Shown in pieces: positions 16,586 through 27,015 of a DNA stretch of 64,000 bases. The notes under the pieces are model-generated. The model searched no databases and was not told where the DNA came from. It saw only the letters and a list, made by a program, of their open reading frames with translations. The stretch is from Mycolicibacterium sp. CBMA 226. GTDB lineage: Bacteria; Actinomycetota; Actinomycetes; Mycobacteriales; Mycobacteriaceae. The stretch lies in contig NZ_VTGY01000033.1 in NCBI RefSeq assembly GCF_009729075.1, forward strand, positions 372,001 to 436,000, given 5' to 3'. The number at the start of each line of letters is the position of its first letter. Within the stretch, counting starts at the first letter, position 1. Both the position numbers and the translations under genes were made by a program.

Positions 16586-19500
16586 GTGCCTGCCAGGACT
16601 GCCCGTCTCGTCGCGATCATCGCGGGCCTTGCCGGTCTGCTGCTTTGCGAGCTGACCCCACTGCTGCCCGTCAAGCAGACCACCGCAACCATCCTGTGGC
16701 CCCAGGCCCCAGGTAGCGGCGGAAACGTCTCAGACGTCACCGCCCCGCTGGTCTCCGGTGCGCCACTGGCATTGGATGTCTCCATCCCGTGCTCGGCCAT
16801 CGCCACCCTCCCCGCCGAAGGTGGTCTGGTCTTCTCGACCATCCCGCCCGACGGCATCGACGCCAGCCGCAACGGCCTGTTCGTGCGGGCCAACGCCACC
16901 GACGTCGTCGTCGCGTTCCGGGACACCGTCGCCACCGTCGCCAAGCGCACCGATGTCGCGGCCGGAAAGTGCAGCAACCTGCACCTCTGGGCGACCAACG
17001 GCGGCGTCGGCGCCGACTTCATCGGCCTGCCGGGCGCATCCGGCACCGGCAGCGTGGAGAAGAAGCCCCAGGTCGCCGGCATCTTCACCAACCTCAAGGT
17101 GCCCGCACAGCCCGGACTGGCCGCGCGCATCGACGTCGACACCCGGTTCATCGTGGTCCCGACGTTCGTGAAGTCGGCCGCCATGGCACTCGGCGCGCTG
17201 CTGACGCTCGTCTCGATCGTCGCGCTGGCGCTGCTGGACCGGCTGGACGGCCGCCGCGTGCACGACGGGTGGCAGCGGTTCTGGAAGGTCAGCCGCTGGC
17301 ACTGGCTGGCCGACATCGCGGTCTTCACCGGCCTCATCGGCTGGCACCTGATCGGCGCCATCTCGTCCGATGACGGCTACAACCTGACCATCGCGCGGGT
17401 CTCCAGCCAGGCGGGCTACGTCGCCAACTATTACCGATACTTCGGTACCTCCGAGGCGCCGTTCGACTGGTACCAGTCGGTGCTCGCCCACCTCGCGAGC
17501 GTCAGCACCGCGGGCGTGTGGATGCGCCTGCCCGCGCTACTCGCCGGCATGGCCACCTGGACGTTGCTGTCCCGCTGGGTGCTGCCGCGGCTCGGCCCCG
17601 GCGCCCGCGGGGTGTCGGCCAATGCGATTGCGATCTGGACCGCGGCCGCAGTTTTCCTGGCCGCCTGGTACCCGTTCAACAACGGCCTGCGCCCCGAGCC
17701 GCTGATCGCGTTCGGCGTGGTCGCGACCTGGGTGCTGATCGAATACGCCATCGCCACCCGGCGCCTGGCCCCCGCGGCCGTCGCCATCATCGTGGCGGCG
17801 TTCACCGCGACCACCGCACCGCAGGGCCTGATCGCGCTGGCCCCGCTGCTGGTCGGCGCCCGTGCCCTGGTTCGCACAGTGCGCAGCCGCCGCGCCGGGA
17901 CGGGCCTGCTGGCCCCGATCGCGACGCTGGCCGCGTCGGCGTCACTGATCCTCACCGTGATCTTCCGGAACCAGACCCTGGCGACCGTCGCCGAAGCGGC
18001 CCGCATCAAGTACACGGTGGGCCCGACGATCTCCTGGTACCAGGAATTCCTGCGCTACTACTTCCTCACCGTGGAAGATTCCGTCGACAGTTCGTTGACG
18101 CGCCGCTTCTCTGTGCTGATCCTGCTGCTCTGCCTGTTCGCCACGCTGGCCCTCCTGCTGCGCAAGGGCCGCGTCCCAGGCCTGGCCAGCGGGCCGGTGT
18201 GGCGCCTGCTCGGCAGCACCATGCTCGGCCTGCTGCTCCTGCACTTCACCCCGACCAAGTGGGCCGTCCAGTTCGGTGCGTTCGCCGGGCTGTCGGGGGC
18301 GTTCGGCGCCGTCATCGCCTTCGCGTTCGCAACCGTCGGGCTGCACAGCCGACGGAACCTGGCGCTGTACGTGACGGCACTGCTGTTCGTGCTCGCCTGG
18401 GCGACCTCCGGGATCAACGGCTGGTTCTACGTCGGCAACTACGGCGTGCCGTGGTTCGACCGGCAGCCGGTGCTGGCCGGCCATCCCGTCACCTCGATGT
18501 TCCTGGTGCTGGCGATCATCACCGCGCTGCTCGCCGGCTGGCTGCACTTCCGCATCGACTACGCCGGGCACACCGAGGTCGCCGCGACCCGCCGTAACCG
18601 GGCTCTGGCGTCGACGCCGCTGCTGGTCGTCGCGGTGATCATGGTCGTACTCGAGGTCGGCTCGATGGCCAAGGGCTTCGTGCAGCGCTACCCGCAGTAC
18701 ACGACCGCCCGTGCCAACCTGGACGCACTGGGGCTGTCCGACAAGACCTGCGCCATGGCCGACGACGTACTGGTCGAGGCCGACACCAACGCCGGCATGC
18801 TGCAGCCCGTGCCCGGCCAGACCTGGGGCAAGTACGGACCGCTGGGGGGCGAGAACCCAATTGGCTTCACCCCCAACGGAATCAGCGACTCGCTTGCGCC
18901 GCCGCACCCGGTCGTCGCCAACCCCGGCACCGTCAACTCCGACGGTTCGCCCAACAAGCCCAACGTCGGCATCGCCTTCGCGGCCGGTACCGGCGGCGGC
19001 TACGGCCCCACGGGCGTCAACGGCTCCAACGTGTTCCTGCCGTTCGGCCTGGACCCCGCCCGCACCCCGGTGATGGGCAGTTACAAGGAGAACGGCGTCG
19101 CGGCCAAGGCCACGTCCGCCTGGTACCAGCTGCCGCCGCGCAGTGCGGACCGGCCGCTCGTGACCGTCGCGGCCACCGGCGCCATCTGGTACTACGACGA
19201 AGAGCACGAGTTCCACTACGGCCAGTCGCTCAAGCTGCAGTGGGGCGTACACCGGCCGGACGGCAGCTACCAGGCTCTCGCCGAGGTGCAGCCCATCGAC
19301 ACCTTCGCCCAATATGCCTGGCGCAACCTGCGTTTCCCGCTGAAGTGGGCGCCGCCGGAGGCCAACGTGGCCCGCATCGTCGCCGATGATCCGAACCTGT
19401 CCGAAGACCAGTGGTTCGGCTTCACGCCGCCGCGCGTCCCGACGCTGCAGACCGCGCAGCAGTTCCTCGGATCGCAGACGCCGATCCTCATGGACATCGC

Positions 19501-19840
19501 CACCGCCGCGAACTTCCCGTGCCAGCGCCCGTTCGCCGAGCATCTCGGCGTCGCGGAGCTGCCGCAGTACCGCATCCTGCCCAACACCAAGCAGGTCGTG
19601 GTGTCGTCGAACATGTGGCAGTCGGCGCAGAAGGGTGGGCCTTTCCTGTTCATCCAGGCGCTGCTGCGGACGTCGACCATCCCCACCTACCTGCGCAACG
19701 ACTGGTACCGGGACTGGGGCTCGATCGAACGGTACGACCCGGTGGTACCGCCGTCCGCGGCCCCGCCTGCAGCCATTGACCAAGGCACCATGACCGTCAA
19801 CGGCTGGAGCCGCCGCGGCCCGATCCGGGCCCTGCCATGA
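16586..19840 (+). CDS. embA: Arabinosyltransferase EmbA
   Basis: 1084 residues with the same plan as EmbC: one N-terminal helix, extracytoplasmic domain, multispanning core and C-terminal carbohydrate-binding domain (end around [13 protein letters not shown]). The catalytic-loop pair is Asp262-Asp263 in [12 protein letters not shown]. EmbA acts with EmbB, as a heterodimer in M. tuberculosis and M. smegmatis, to build the branched hexa-arabinoside termini of arabinogalactan that receive mycolates. GTG 16586 is chosen because the conserved text [14 protein letters not shown] begins there; the frame is open further to 16544 without support. The stop overlaps embB (ATGA). Confidence 0.94.
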   Translation: MPARTARLVAIIAGLAGLLLCELTPLLPVKQTTATILWPQAPGSGGNVSDVTAPLVSGAPLALDVSIPCSAIATLPAEGGLVFSTIPPDGIDASRNGLFVRANATDVVVAFRDTVATVAKRTDVAAGKCSNLHLWATNGGVGADFIGLPGASGTGSVEKKPQVAGIFTNLKVPAQPGLAARIDVDTRFIVVPTFVKSAAMALGALLTLVSIVALALLDRLDGRRVHDGWQRFWKVSRWHWLADIAVFTGLIGWHLIGAISSDDGYNLTIARVSSQAGYVANYYRYFGTSEAPFDWYQSVLAHLASVSTAGVWMRLPALLAGMATWTLLSRWVLPRLGPGARGVSANAIAIWTAAAVFLAAWYPFNNGLRPEPLIAFGVVATWVLIEYAIATRRLAPAAVAIIVAAFTATTAPQGLIALAPLLVGARALVRTVRSRRAGTGLLAPIATLAASASLILTVIFRNQTLATVAEAARIKYTVGPTISWYQEFLRYYFLTVEDSVDSSLTRRFSVLILLLCLFATLALLLRKGRVPGLASGPVWRLLGSTMLGLLLLHFTPTKWAVQFGAFAGLSGAFGAVIAFAFATVGLHSRRNLALYVTALLFVLAWATSGINGWFYVGNYGVPWFDRQPVLAGHPVTSMFLVLAIITALLAGWLHFRIDYAGHTEVAATRRNRALASTPLLVVAVIMVVLEVGSMAKGFVQRYPQYTTARANLDALGLSDKTCAMADDVLVEADTNAGMLQPVPGQTWGKYGPLGGENPIGFTPNGISDSLAPPHPVVANPGTVNSDGSPNKPNVGIAFAAGTGGGYGPTGVNGSNVFLPFGLDPARTPVMGSYKENGVAAKATSAWYQLPPRSADRPLVTVAATGAIWYYDEEHEFHYGQSLKLQWGVHRPDGSYQALAEVQPIDTFAQYAWRNLRFPLKWAPPEANVARIVADDPNLSEDQWFGFTPPRVPTLQTAQQFLGSQTPILMDIATAANFPCQRPFAEHLGVAELPQYRILPNTKQVVVSSNMWQSAQKGGPFLFIQALLRTSTIPTYLRNDWYRDWGSIERYDPVVPPSAAPPAAIDQGTMTVNGWSRRGPIRALP

Positions 19841-22800
19841 CCGGGACGGGAATGAACGCACAGCAAGTCAAGGTCACCCGGTGGGTGGCGATGGTCGCGG
19901 GCCTGATTGGCTTCGTGCTGTCGGCGCTGACGCCGCTGCTGCCGGTGGTGCAGACGACGGCGCAGTTGAACTGGCCGCAGCATGGCCAGTTCGGGAACGT
20001 GACCGCCCCGCTGATCTCGCAGACGCCGGTGTCGATGACGGCGACGATCCCGTGCGACGTGCTGCGGACGCTGCCGCCGTCGGGCGGGCTGGTGTTCGGC
20101 ACGGTGCCCAAGGACGGCAAGCAGGCCGCGTTGAACGGGTTGCTGGTCAACGTGTCCAGCAGCCGAGTCGACGTCACCGACCGCAACGTGGTGATCGCCA
20201 GCGTGCCGCGACTGAAAGCCATTGGTAGTCCCGGTTGTTCGCGCATCGAGATCATCTCCGACAAGAACGGGACGTTCGCGACGTTCGTCGGGCTCACCGG
20301 CACCGACGGCAAGGAATTGCGCAGCGGTTTCGCCGACCCCAACCTGCGGCCCACCGTCGTCGGCATCTTCACCGACCTGAAGGGCGCCGCACCGCAAGGC
20401 CTTTCGGTATCGATGACCATCGACACCCGCTTCCTGAACCGGCCGACCATCATCAAGTACACCGCCATGTTCGGCGGCATCGCGGCGACCATTGTTGCGC
20501 TACTGGCCCTTTGGCGACTCGACCGGCTCGACGGGCGCCGCATGCAGCGGCTCATCCCCAGCCGCTGGCGGACCTTCAACATCGTCGACGGTGTCGTCGT
20601 CGGCGGGTTCCTGCTGTGGCATGTGTTGGGCGCCGGGTCATCTGACGACGGCTACATCCTGGGCATGGCGCGCGTCGCCCCGCACGCGCAGTACATGATC
20701 AACTACTTCCGCTGGTTCGGTAGCCCCGAGGACCCCTTCGGCTGGTACTACAACGTGCTGGCCCTGATGACCCACGTCAGCGACGCCAGCATCTGGATCC
20801 GCTTGCCGGACTTGCTCTGTGCGCTCGTCTGCTGGCTGTTGCTGTCCCGCGAAGTGCTGCCGCGGCTCGGACCCGCCGTCGCGGGCAGCCGCGCCGCCAT
20901 GTGGGCCGCCGGCCTGGTCCTGATGGCCGCGTGGATGCCGTTCGACAACGGCCTGCGCCCCGAAGGCCAGATCGCCACCGGCGCCCTGATCACCTACGTC
21001 CTGATCGAGCGGGCGATCGGCACCAGCCGGCTGACCCCGGCCGCCCTGGCCATCATCAGCGCGGCGTTCACCCTCGGCATCCAGCCGACCGGCCTGATCG
21101 CCGTGGCGGCCCTGCTCGCCGGTGGCCGTCCGGTGCTGCGCATCTTGGTGAAGCGGCGCCGCGAGGTCGGTACCTGGCCGTTGGTGCTCCCGCTACTGGC
21201 GGCCGGCTTCGTGGTCCTGACCGTGGTGTTCGTCAACCAGACCGCGGCAGGGGTGTTGGAGGCCACCAGGATTCGCACCGACATCGGCCCGAGCCAGGCC
21301 TGGTACACCGAGAATCTGCGGTACTACTACCTGTTCCTGCCGACGGTCGACGGCTCGATGACCCGCCGCTTCGGCTTCCTGCTGACCGCGCTGAGCCTCT
21401 TCACCTCGATGTTCATGATCCTGCGGCGTAAGCGGGTTCCCGGCATCGCCCGCGGCCCGGTGTGGCGCCTGATGGGCATCATCTTCGCCACCATGTTCTG
21501 CCTGATGTTCACCCCCACCAAGTGGGTGCACCACATGGGCCTGTTCGCGGCCGTGGGTGCCGCGATGGCCGCGGTAGCGACGGTGCTGGTGTCGCGGTCG
21601 GTGCTGAAGTCGCCGCGTAACCGCATGGCCGTCACCGCCGCGGTGCTGTTCCTGCTGGCGCTGGTCTCGGCCACCACCAACGGCTGGTGGTACGTGTCCA
21701 GCTATGGCGTGCCGTTCAACAACGACATGGTCGCCGTCGGCGGAATCAAGCTCAGCACAATCTTTTTGACGCTGTTCGTGATCACCGCACTGTGGGCGTT
21801 CTGGCTGCACTTCAACAGCGACCGCCCCGAAGGCCGGCTGACCCGGCTGGTCACCGCGGCACCGATCCCCCTGGCCGCCGCGTTCATGGTCGTGGTGTGT
21901 GTGGCGTCGATGGCCATCGGCGCGGTGCGCGAGTACCCGACCTACTCGAACCTGGCCGGCAACCTGCGGGCGCTGAAGGGCGGCTGCGGCCTGGCAGACA
22001 ATGTGCTCGTGGAGCCCGATTCGAACGCCGGGTTCCTGACGCCGCAGGCCGGCGACTACGGGCCGCTCGGCGCGTTGGGCGGCGTGGGCCCGGTCGGCTT
22101 CACCCCCAACGGCTTGCCGGATCACATTGTCGCCGAGGCGATCCGACTCGACTTCCCGATGCCGGGCACCGACGCGGACTGGGACGCCGCAACGAAGCTC
22201 AAGGCGCCGGGTATCAACGGCTCGACGGTGCCGCTGCCCTACGGCCTGGACCCCGCCCGCGTGCCCGTGGCGGGGACGTACACCACGGGTCCGCATTCGC
22301 AGGCCAAGCTGACGTCGGCCTGGTACGGCCTGCCCACCGCCGACGCCGCGCATCCGCTCGTCGTCGTCACGGCCGCCGGCACCATCACCGGCAACAGCTC
22401 TCTCAAGGGCCGCACCGAAGGCCAGACCGTCGAGCTCGAGTACGGCCGCACCGGCCCGGACGGTCACCCCGTCGCGGGCGGCCGCGTCGTCCCCTACGAC
22501 ATCGGCCCGACGCCGTCGTGGCGCAACCTGCGATTCGACCGTCGCCAGATTCCGGCCGACGCCACGTACGTTCGCGTTGTGGCAGTGAACCTTTCACTCA
22601 ACGAGGGTGACTGGATCGCCGTCACCCCGCCGCGGGTACCCGAGCTCAAGACCGTCGAGCAGTTCCTCGGCAAGACCCAGCCGGTGCTGTTGGACTGGGC
22701 CGTCGGCCTGGCCTTCCCGTGCCAGCAGCCGATGCTGGTGCGCAATGGTGTGACCGAGGTGCCGAAGTTCCGCATCACCCCGGACTACACCGCCAAGAAG

Positions 22801-23031
22801 CAGGACACCGACACCTGGCAGGACGGCATCAACGGCGGTCTGCTGGGCATCACGGACGTGCTGCTGAAGGCCCACGTGATGTCGACGTACCTGTCCGACG
22901 ACTGGGGCCGTGACTGGGGTTCGCTGCGCGCGTTCACGCCCGTCGTGGATGCGACGACGGCCGAGCTGAACCTGGGCACCGCCGTCCACAGCGGCCTGTG
23001 GTCGCCGGGGAAGATGCGCATCAAGCCCTAG
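19837..23031 (+). CDS. embB: Arabinosyltransferase EmbB, ethambutol-susceptible-type loop
   Basis: 1064 residues, the third Emb paralog. The catalytic loop reads [12 protein letters not shown]: Asp270-Asp271, then Ile274, Leu275, Gly276, Met277, which line up with M. tuberculosis Asp299, Ile303, Leu304 and Met306. Naturally ethambutol-resistant species such as M. abscessus and M. leprae have Gln-Met in place of Ile-Leu, so this allele is the susceptible type. The C-terminal domain ends [15 protein letters not shown]. It is co-translated with embA through a 4-base overlap. A long hairpin 8 bases after the stop closes the operon. Confidence 0.95.
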   Translation: MTGTGMNAQQVKVTRWVAMVAGLIGFVLSALTPLLPVVQTTAQLNWPQHGQFGNVTAPLISQTPVSMTATIPCDVLRTLPPSGGLVFGTVPKDGKQAALNGLLVNVSSSRVDVTDRNVVIASVPRLKAIGSPGCSRIEIISDKNGTFATFVGLTGTDGKELRSGFADPNLRPTVVGIFTDLKGAAPQGLSVSMTIDTRFLNRPTIIKYTAMFGGIAATIVALLALWRLDRLDGRRMQRLIPSRWRTFNIVDGVVVGGFLLWHVLGAGSSDDGYILGMARVAPHAQYMINYFRWFGSPEDPFGWYYNVLALMTHVSDASIWIRLPDLLCALVCWLLLSREVLPRLGPAVAGSRAAMWAAGLVLMAAWMPFDNGLRPEGQIATGALITYVLIERAIGTSRLTPAALAIISAAFTLGIQPTGLIAVAALLAGGRPVLRILVKRRREVGTWPLVLPLLAAGFVVLTVVFVNQTAAGVLEATRIRTDIGPSQAWYTENLRYYYLFLPTVDGSMTRRFGFLLTALSLFTSMFMILRRKRVPGIARGPVWRLMGIIFATMFCLMFTPTKWVHHMGLFAAVGAAMAAVATVLVSRSVLKSPRNRMAVTAAVLFLLALVSATTNGWWYVSSYGVPFNNDMVAVGGIKLSTIFLTLFVITALWAFWLHFNSDRPEGRLTRLVTAAPIPLAAAFMVVVCVASMAIGAVREYPTYSNLAGNLRALKGGCGLADNVLVEPDSNAGFLTPQAGDYGPLGALGGVGPVGFTPNGLPDHIVAEAIRLDFPMPGTDADWDAATKLKAPGINGSTVPLPYGLDPARVPVAGTYTTGPHSQAKLTSAWYGLPTADAAHPLVVVTAAGTITGNSSLKGRTEGQTVELEYGRTGPDGHPVAGGRVVPYDIGPTPSWRNLRFDRRQIPADATYVRVVAVNLSLNEGDWIAVTPPRVPELKTVEQFLGKTQPVLLDWAVGLAFPCQQPMLVRNGVTEVPKFRITPDYTAKKQDTDTWQDGINGGLLGITDVLLKAHVMSTYLSDDWGRDWGSLRAFTPVVDATTAELNLGTAVHSGLWSPGKMRIKP

Positions 23032-23038
23032 CCCGCTC

Positions 23039-23101
23039 CGCCGAGTGGCCGGTTACGACACGCTTTTCTCAAAGAGTCGTGTGGTAACCGGCCATTCGGC
23101 G
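23039..23101 (+). terminator. Long hairpin after embB
   Basis: Left arm 23039-23062 and right arm 23078-23101 pair over 24 positions with two mismatches (core GGCCGGTTAC against GTAACCGGCC), with a 15-base loop that itself contains CTTT/AAAG. It starts 8 bases after the embB stop. It is very long for a terminator and has no T-tract, but the location fits the end of the emb operon. Confidence 0.7.
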
Positions 23102-23121
23102 TTTGTGGGCAGGCCCGCCCG

Positions 23122-23150
23122 TTGACATGCCAGATCACCCTTGACAGATT
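23122..23150 (+). promoter_or_regulatory. Candidate promoter of the DeoR gene
   Basis: A perfect -35 TTGACA at 23122-23127 is followed after 17 bases by CAGATT at 23145-23150. A second TTGACA sits at 23141-23146 and could pair with AATCAT at 23164-23169, also after 17 bases. Both place the CAATCA repeats at or just after transcription start. Confidence 0.5.
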
Positions 23151-23152
23151 CC

Positions 23153-23180
23153 CAATCAAACGCAATCATTAGCAATCAAA
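23153..23180 (+). repeat. Three CAATCA direct repeats with exact 10-bp phasing
   Basis: CAATCA starts at 23153, 23163 and 23173, each copy followed by AA or TT. One repeat per helical turn on one DNA face suggests cooperative binding by the DeoR protein encoded at 23217, giving autoregulation. Confidence 0.6.
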
Positions 23181-23216
23181 TCCAAGTGGTGCAGATCACA
23201 GGCCAAGGGAGGTGTC

Positions 23217-24017
23217 GTGGCATTCACAGGACCCGCTCCGCGCGATGCGTCGGGCGCCCTCTACGCCGACCAGCGCAAACAGCAGTTGCTCGAGATGCTG
23301 CGCCGCGATGGCCGAATCGACGCCGCCCGGACCGCGTCCGAACTTGGCGTGACGGGCGAGACCATCCGCAAGGACCTCATCCTCTTGGAGCGCCAAGGCT
23401 TGCTACGGCGGGTGCACGGCGGCGCGGTCCCGGTCGACTACCTCTCCTACGAGCCGGCCGTCGAGACGCGGACCGAGTTCCTCGCCGAAAAGGGCCGCAT
23501 CGCAAAAGCCGCGCTGGCACATCTTCCGGAACGTGGATCGGTTCTGATCGACGCCGGCTCCACCACCGCGCAGCTGGTCGAGCAGTTTCCCGGCGACCGC
23601 GAACTGACGGTGTACACGAACTCGTTGACGCAGGCACTGGCCCTACTCAGCCGACCACTGCTGACCGTCTACACCCTCGGTGGCCGGGTCCGTTCGAAAA
23701 CCTTTGCCGAGGTTGATGATTGGGCCGCCCGTGCGCTCGCCGAGATCAACGTCGACGTGGCCTTCCTGGGCGCCAACGGCATCAGCACCGACCGCGGGCT
23801 CACCACCCCGGCCCCGTCCGAAGCCGCCGTGAAGCGACGCATGCTCGCGTGCGCACACCGGCGCATCCTCCTCGCCGACCACAGCAAGTTCGGGGCCATC
23901 AGCGGCGCCCAGTACGGCCGGCTGGAGGACATCCATCTGCTGATCACCGACACCGGCGTCGACAGCCAGCAGCTCTCCGAACTCTCCGCCACCGGCGTGA
24001 GCGTGGAGCAGGCGTGA
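23217..24017 (+). CDS. DeoR-family transcriptional regulator
   Basis: 266 residues. The N-terminal DeoR helix-turn-helix (about 17-75) has RKQQLLEMLRRDGRI, ELGVTGETIRKDLILLE and the wing LRRVHGGAV. The C-terminal sugar-phosphate sensor domain (about 90-250) has IDAGSTTAQL and the LADHSKFG loop. Members respond to phosphorylated sugars. The GTG start has a strong AAGGGAGG ribosome site. It lies 135 bases upstream of glgC in the same direction, so it may link glycogen precursor synthesis to sugar-phosphate supply; that is inference. It is absent at this place in M. tuberculosis. Confidence 0.88.
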   Translation: MAFTGPAPRDASGALYADQRKQQLLEMLRRDGRIDAARTASELGVTGETIRKDLILLERQGLLRRVHGGAVPVDYLSYEPAVETRTEFLAEKGRIAKAALAHLPERGSVLIDAGSTTAQLVEQFPGDRELTVYTNSLTQALALLSRPLLTVYTLGGRVRSKTFAEVDDWAARALAEINVDVAFLGANGISTDRGLTTPAPSEAAVKRRMLACAHRRILLADHSKFGAISGAQYGRLEDIHLLITDTGVDSQQLSELSATGVSVEQA

Positions 24018-24152
24018 TATCCACCTACACCGCAACAACTTTCGTTAATCCATAAGTTCACCAGCCATCAACGCCACCCCGGACGCGCCGTCACCGGTGC
24101 GCCGTCGGTGATCCCGTCGCGTCGTCGCGCGCTGCCCGAAGGAGAACCCCAC

Positions 24153-25391
24153 ATGGCCGATCCGAAGATCCTCGGTCTGGTCCTGGCCGGAGGCGAAGGC
24201 AAACGACTGTCCCCGCTGTCACTCGACCGCGCCAAGCCCGCGGTGCCGTTCGCCGGACTCTACCGATTGATCGACTTCGCGCTGTCGAACCTGGTGAACG
24301 CCGGAGTGCTACGCATCGCCGTCCTCACGCAGTACAAGAGCCACAGCCTCGATCGCCACATCACCACGACGTGGCGGATGAGCAGCCTGCTCGGCAATTA
24401 CGTCACCACGGTGCCCGCGCAACAGCGTCTGGGCCCGCAGTGGTACACCGGCTCCGCCAACGCCATCCATCAGTCACTGAACCTGATTCACGACGAAAAA
24501 CCTGATCTGGTGGTCGTTTTCGGCGCCGACCACGTTTACCGCATGGACCCGCGGCAGATGATCAAGCAGCACCTCGACGGTGGTGCAGGCGCCACCGTCG
24601 CCGGAATCCGGGTGCCGCGCGCCGAGGCGAGTGCGTTCGGCGTCATCAAGACCGCGCCCGACGGTTGTCAGGTCGAAGCGTTCCTCGAGAAGCCGCCCGA
24701 CCCGCCGGGTCTGTTCGACTCCCCCGACGAATCGTTCGTCTCGATGGGCAACTACGTGTTCTCGACCGGGGCGCTCATCGACGCGCTGAGCGCGGACGCC
24801 GACGACGAGTTCAGCAAGCACGACATGGGTGGCGACATCATGCCGATGATGGTCGAAGAGGGCCTCGCCCAGGTCTATGACTTTCAGAGCAACCAGGTCC
24901 CCGGCTCGCACGCCGAGAACAGCGGCTACTGGCGCGACGTCGGAACCCTGGACTCCTACTACGACGCCCACATGGACCTGTGTGCCGTCGTCCCGGCTTT
25001 CGATTTGTACAACAGCGCGTGGCCGATCCTCACGCACATTCCGCCGCACCCGCCCGCGAAGTTCGTCCACGACGACGGCGACCGCGTCGGCCGCGCCGTC
25101 AACAGCGTCATCTCCAACGGCGTGATCATCTCCGGTGCGCTGGTTCGCGAATCCGTGCTGTCGCCGGGTGTCCGCGTGGAGGAATACGCCACCGTGGACC
25201 GCTCGGTGATCTTGGACAACACCGTCATCGGGGCACATGCCTTGGTACGCAACGCCATTGTCGACAAGAACGTCGTCATTCCGCCCGGTGCACAGGTCGG
25301 CGTCGACAAGGAGCATGACCGGGCACGCGGCTTCGTCATATCAGACGGCGGCGTGACGGTCGTCGGCAAAGGCCAACAGGTCACCGCGTGA
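24153..25391 (+). CDS. glgC: Glucose-1-phosphate adenylyltransferase
   Basis: 412 residues, typical for actinobacterial GlgC (~404). It makes ADP-glucose for glycogen and related alpha-glucans. The nucleotidyltransferase domain begins [15 protein letters not shown], with substrate motifs [23 protein letters not shown] and YWRDVGT. The C-terminal left-handed beta-helix has hexapeptide repeats (about 300-400). ATG 24153 follows GAAGGAG. In M. tuberculosis glgC lies elsewhere (next to glgA), so this copy is either relocated or a second one, here beside a DeoR regulator and a whiB gene. Confidence 0.93.
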   Translation: MADPKILGLVLAGGEGKRLSPLSLDRAKPAVPFAGLYRLIDFALSNLVNAGVLRIAVLTQYKSHSLDRHITTTWRMSSLLGNYVTTVPAQQRLGPQWYTGSANAIHQSLNLIHDEKPDLVVVFGADHVYRMDPRQMIKQHLDGGAGATVAGIRVPRAEASAFGVIKTAPDGCQVEAFLEKPPDPPGLFDSPDESFVSMGNYVFSTGALIDALSADADDEFSKHDMGGDIMPMMVEEGLAQVYDFQSNQVPGSHAENSGYWRDVGTLDSYYDAHMDLCAVVPAFDLYNSAWPILTHIPPHPPAKFVHDDGDRVGRAVNSVISNGVIISGALVRESVLSPGVRVEEYATVDRSVILDNTVIGAHALVRNAIVDKNVVIPPGAQVGVDKEHDRARGFVISDGGVTVVGKGQQVTA

Positions 25392-25424
25392 CGGGCAAAT
25401 GATCAGGGAAGCAGGAGGTACATC

Positions 25425-25802
25425 ATGATCGGGAAACGAACAGCACTGCCAGTGCCTTCGCCGGCCATTCGGCCGGTGGCCGACGAATGGGAATGGCAGG
25501 AGTCGGCCCGTTGCCGCACAATGGATTCCAGCATCTTCTTTCACCCCGACAACGAGCGGGGCCGGGCCCGCAGACAACGTGAGCAACAGGCCAAAGAGAT
25601 TTGTCACCAATGCCCGGTGAAGACCCCGTGCGCCGCCTTCGCTCTGCTGTCCGGGGAGCCGTACGGCACCTGGGGCGGCATATCTGAATCCGAACGTCTT
25701 TCCGCACTGGGTATTTCAGATCCGCGCACGGCCGGAAACCTGAGTACGGCGACACGCCGGAAGGCCCGGCGGGCCGATCTGGCTGCCGCGAGCGGCGAAT
25801 AA
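25425..25802 (+). CDS. WhiB-family iron-sulfur transcription factor, WhiB3-like
   Basis: 125 residues. Four cluster-binding Cys are in place: one in SARCRTMDSSIFFHPDNERG, two in ICHQCPV, one in TPCAAF. They are followed by the G-W-G-G turn (YGTWGGISESERLS) that contacts the sigma factor, and a basic C-terminus (RRKARRADL). The MDSSxFFHPDxERGRAR stretch matches WhiB3 more than other WhiB types. WhiB3 controls lipid and redox metabolism. The ATG has a perfect AGGAGG. It follows glgC by 33 bases and may be in its operon. It is probably a paralog rather than the main whiB3, which in M. tuberculosis sits elsewhere. Confidence 0.9.
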   Translation: MIGKRTALPVPSPAIRPVADEWEWQESARCRTMDSSIFFHPDNERGRARRQREQQAKEICHQCPVKTPCAAFALLSGEPYGTWGGISESERLSALGISDPRTAGNLSTATRRKARRADLAAASGE

Positions 25803-25846
25803 CACCAGCACCCAACAGATTTCCCAACCAACACAAGGAGAAACAC

Positions 25847-26080
25847 ATGTCCAACGCAGCACAACCCACCTCACCGGTAGTCCGTACGGTTGCGGCGATC
25901 ATCGGCGCCGGCGCCCTGGCGGTCATGGGGACCCTCACGGTCGCCACCGCCCACCACGATCAATCGGTGCTCGAGGCATCCGGCGGGCCGGCGACAATCA
26001 CCAGTACCACGCCGCCGTCGACTCCGCTGATCGCCTTCGCATCACCGACCGTGACGGCGACGTACTCCGGGAAACACTAG
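25847..26080 (+). CDS. Small membrane-anchored or secreted Thr/Pro-rich peptide
   Basis: 77 residues, not recognised. One hydrophobic segment (about residues 12-34, VVRTVAAIIGAGALAVMG) ends near ATAHHD, so it may be a signal peptide or an anchor. The tail is rich in Thr, Ser and Pro. AAGGAG before the ATG gives good start support. It lies 44 bases after the whiB gene and probably shares its transcript. The stop overlaps the convergent hydrolase stop by 3 bases. Confidence 0.7.
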   Translation: MSNAAQPTSPVVRTVAAIIGAGALAVMGTLTVATAHHDQSVLEASGGPATITSTTPPSTPLIAFASPTVTATYSGKH

Positions 26081-27015
26081 GCGCTGGACGATGGCGCACC
26101 GATGAAATCGACACCCGCGACGATCGCCGGGCGGTGCCGCAGAATCCGGTAGTGCGCCAGCCGGCCCAGGCCCTTCGTGGTCTCGAGCCGCGCGCCGGGC
26201 CAGACCTCCGCGATCTCGGTGCTGGAAGAGTAGGGGCTGTCCGGATCATCGGGGTCGTGGATGAGCAGCAGCGGCCGGTCACCGGCGTGCGCGGCCGAGG
26301 CGGTGATGTCGGTGTCGAGCAGCGGCATCCCGATGCGTCGGTCCAGGCGCCGGTGCAGACGGTCCCGGATCCGGCGGCCGAAGTTGTGCCGCTCGGCGAA
26401 AGCATCCAGATACCACGTGAAATCGCCCATCGGCGCGAGGAATACCAACCGCTCGGCCTCGGCGCCCCGCGCCGCTGCCAGCGCGGCAGCCTTGGCGCCC
26501 AGGGAATGACCGATGACGGCACGTGCCGGACCATGTTTCGCGATGACGGCCCGCACCGCTTCCGCGCATTCGACGATGGTGGTGCGGCCCGGCGCGAGTG
26601 CCCCCGGCTCCGAGTCGTGGTGGCTCGGAAGATCGAAGGCGATGACCCGATATCCCGCCGCGACAAGGGGTTTGACGAACACTGCCATGTGCGCCCGGCA
26701 CCCGCCCCAGCCGTGCACCAGGTAGACCAGCGGACCCGAGCCCCACGACTGCCCGGCGATGCGATGCCCGTCCCACGACGCTTCCAGCGGCGTGCTGTCC
26801 GGCAGACCAGGCGGCATCTTGGTGCTCAGGTCGACATCCGGCACCGTGCACCACAATTCGGTGGCCCAGCGGGCACCGATCGCCGGCGCGAACCGCTCGA
26901 GCCACCAGAACGCCCGCCGTGTCGCGGCCGGTACCGGCGGCAGGACACCGGCATCGTTGTCGGTCCCGGTTTCCCCGTTCCGGGTCTGACCAGCACGCGA
27001 TTCCGTCAACGCCAT
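26077..27015 (-). CDS. Alpha/beta hydrolase
   Basis: 312 residues. The nucleophile elbow is GHSLGAK (about residue 168), the oxyanion region YLVHGWGG (about 98-105), the acid is in LLIHDPDDPDSPY, and the base His is probably in GLGRLAHYRIL. Together these give a complete triad. The N-terminus (about 1-60) is polar with no signal peptide, so it is likely cytosolic. The substrate is unknown. It is the last gene of a minus-strand set with the RDD protein and the 149-residue protein; its ATG falls inside the 3' end of the RDD gene. Confidence 0.83.
   Translation of the reverse strand: MALTESRAGQTRNGETGTDNDAGVLPPVPAATRRAFWWLERFAPAIGARWATELWCTVPDVDLSTKMPPGLPDSTPLEASWDGHRIAGQSWGSGPLVYLVHGWGGCRAHMAVFVKPLVAAGYRVIAFDLPSHHDSEPGALAPGRTTIVECAEAVRAVIAKHGPARAVIGHSLGAKAAALAAARGAEAERLVFLAPMGDFTWYLDAFAERHNFGRRIRDRLHRRLDRRIGMPLLDTDITASAAHAGDRPLLLIHDPDDPDSPYSSSTEIAEVWPGARLETTKGLGRLAHYRILRHRPAIVAGVDFIGAPSSSA

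Noticed and set aside
26279-27005. C-terminal extension of the RDD frame across the hydrolase gene
   Set aside because: Arg/Cys-rich unlikely composition and a complete hydrolase with an intact triad in another frame; explained by a frameshift.
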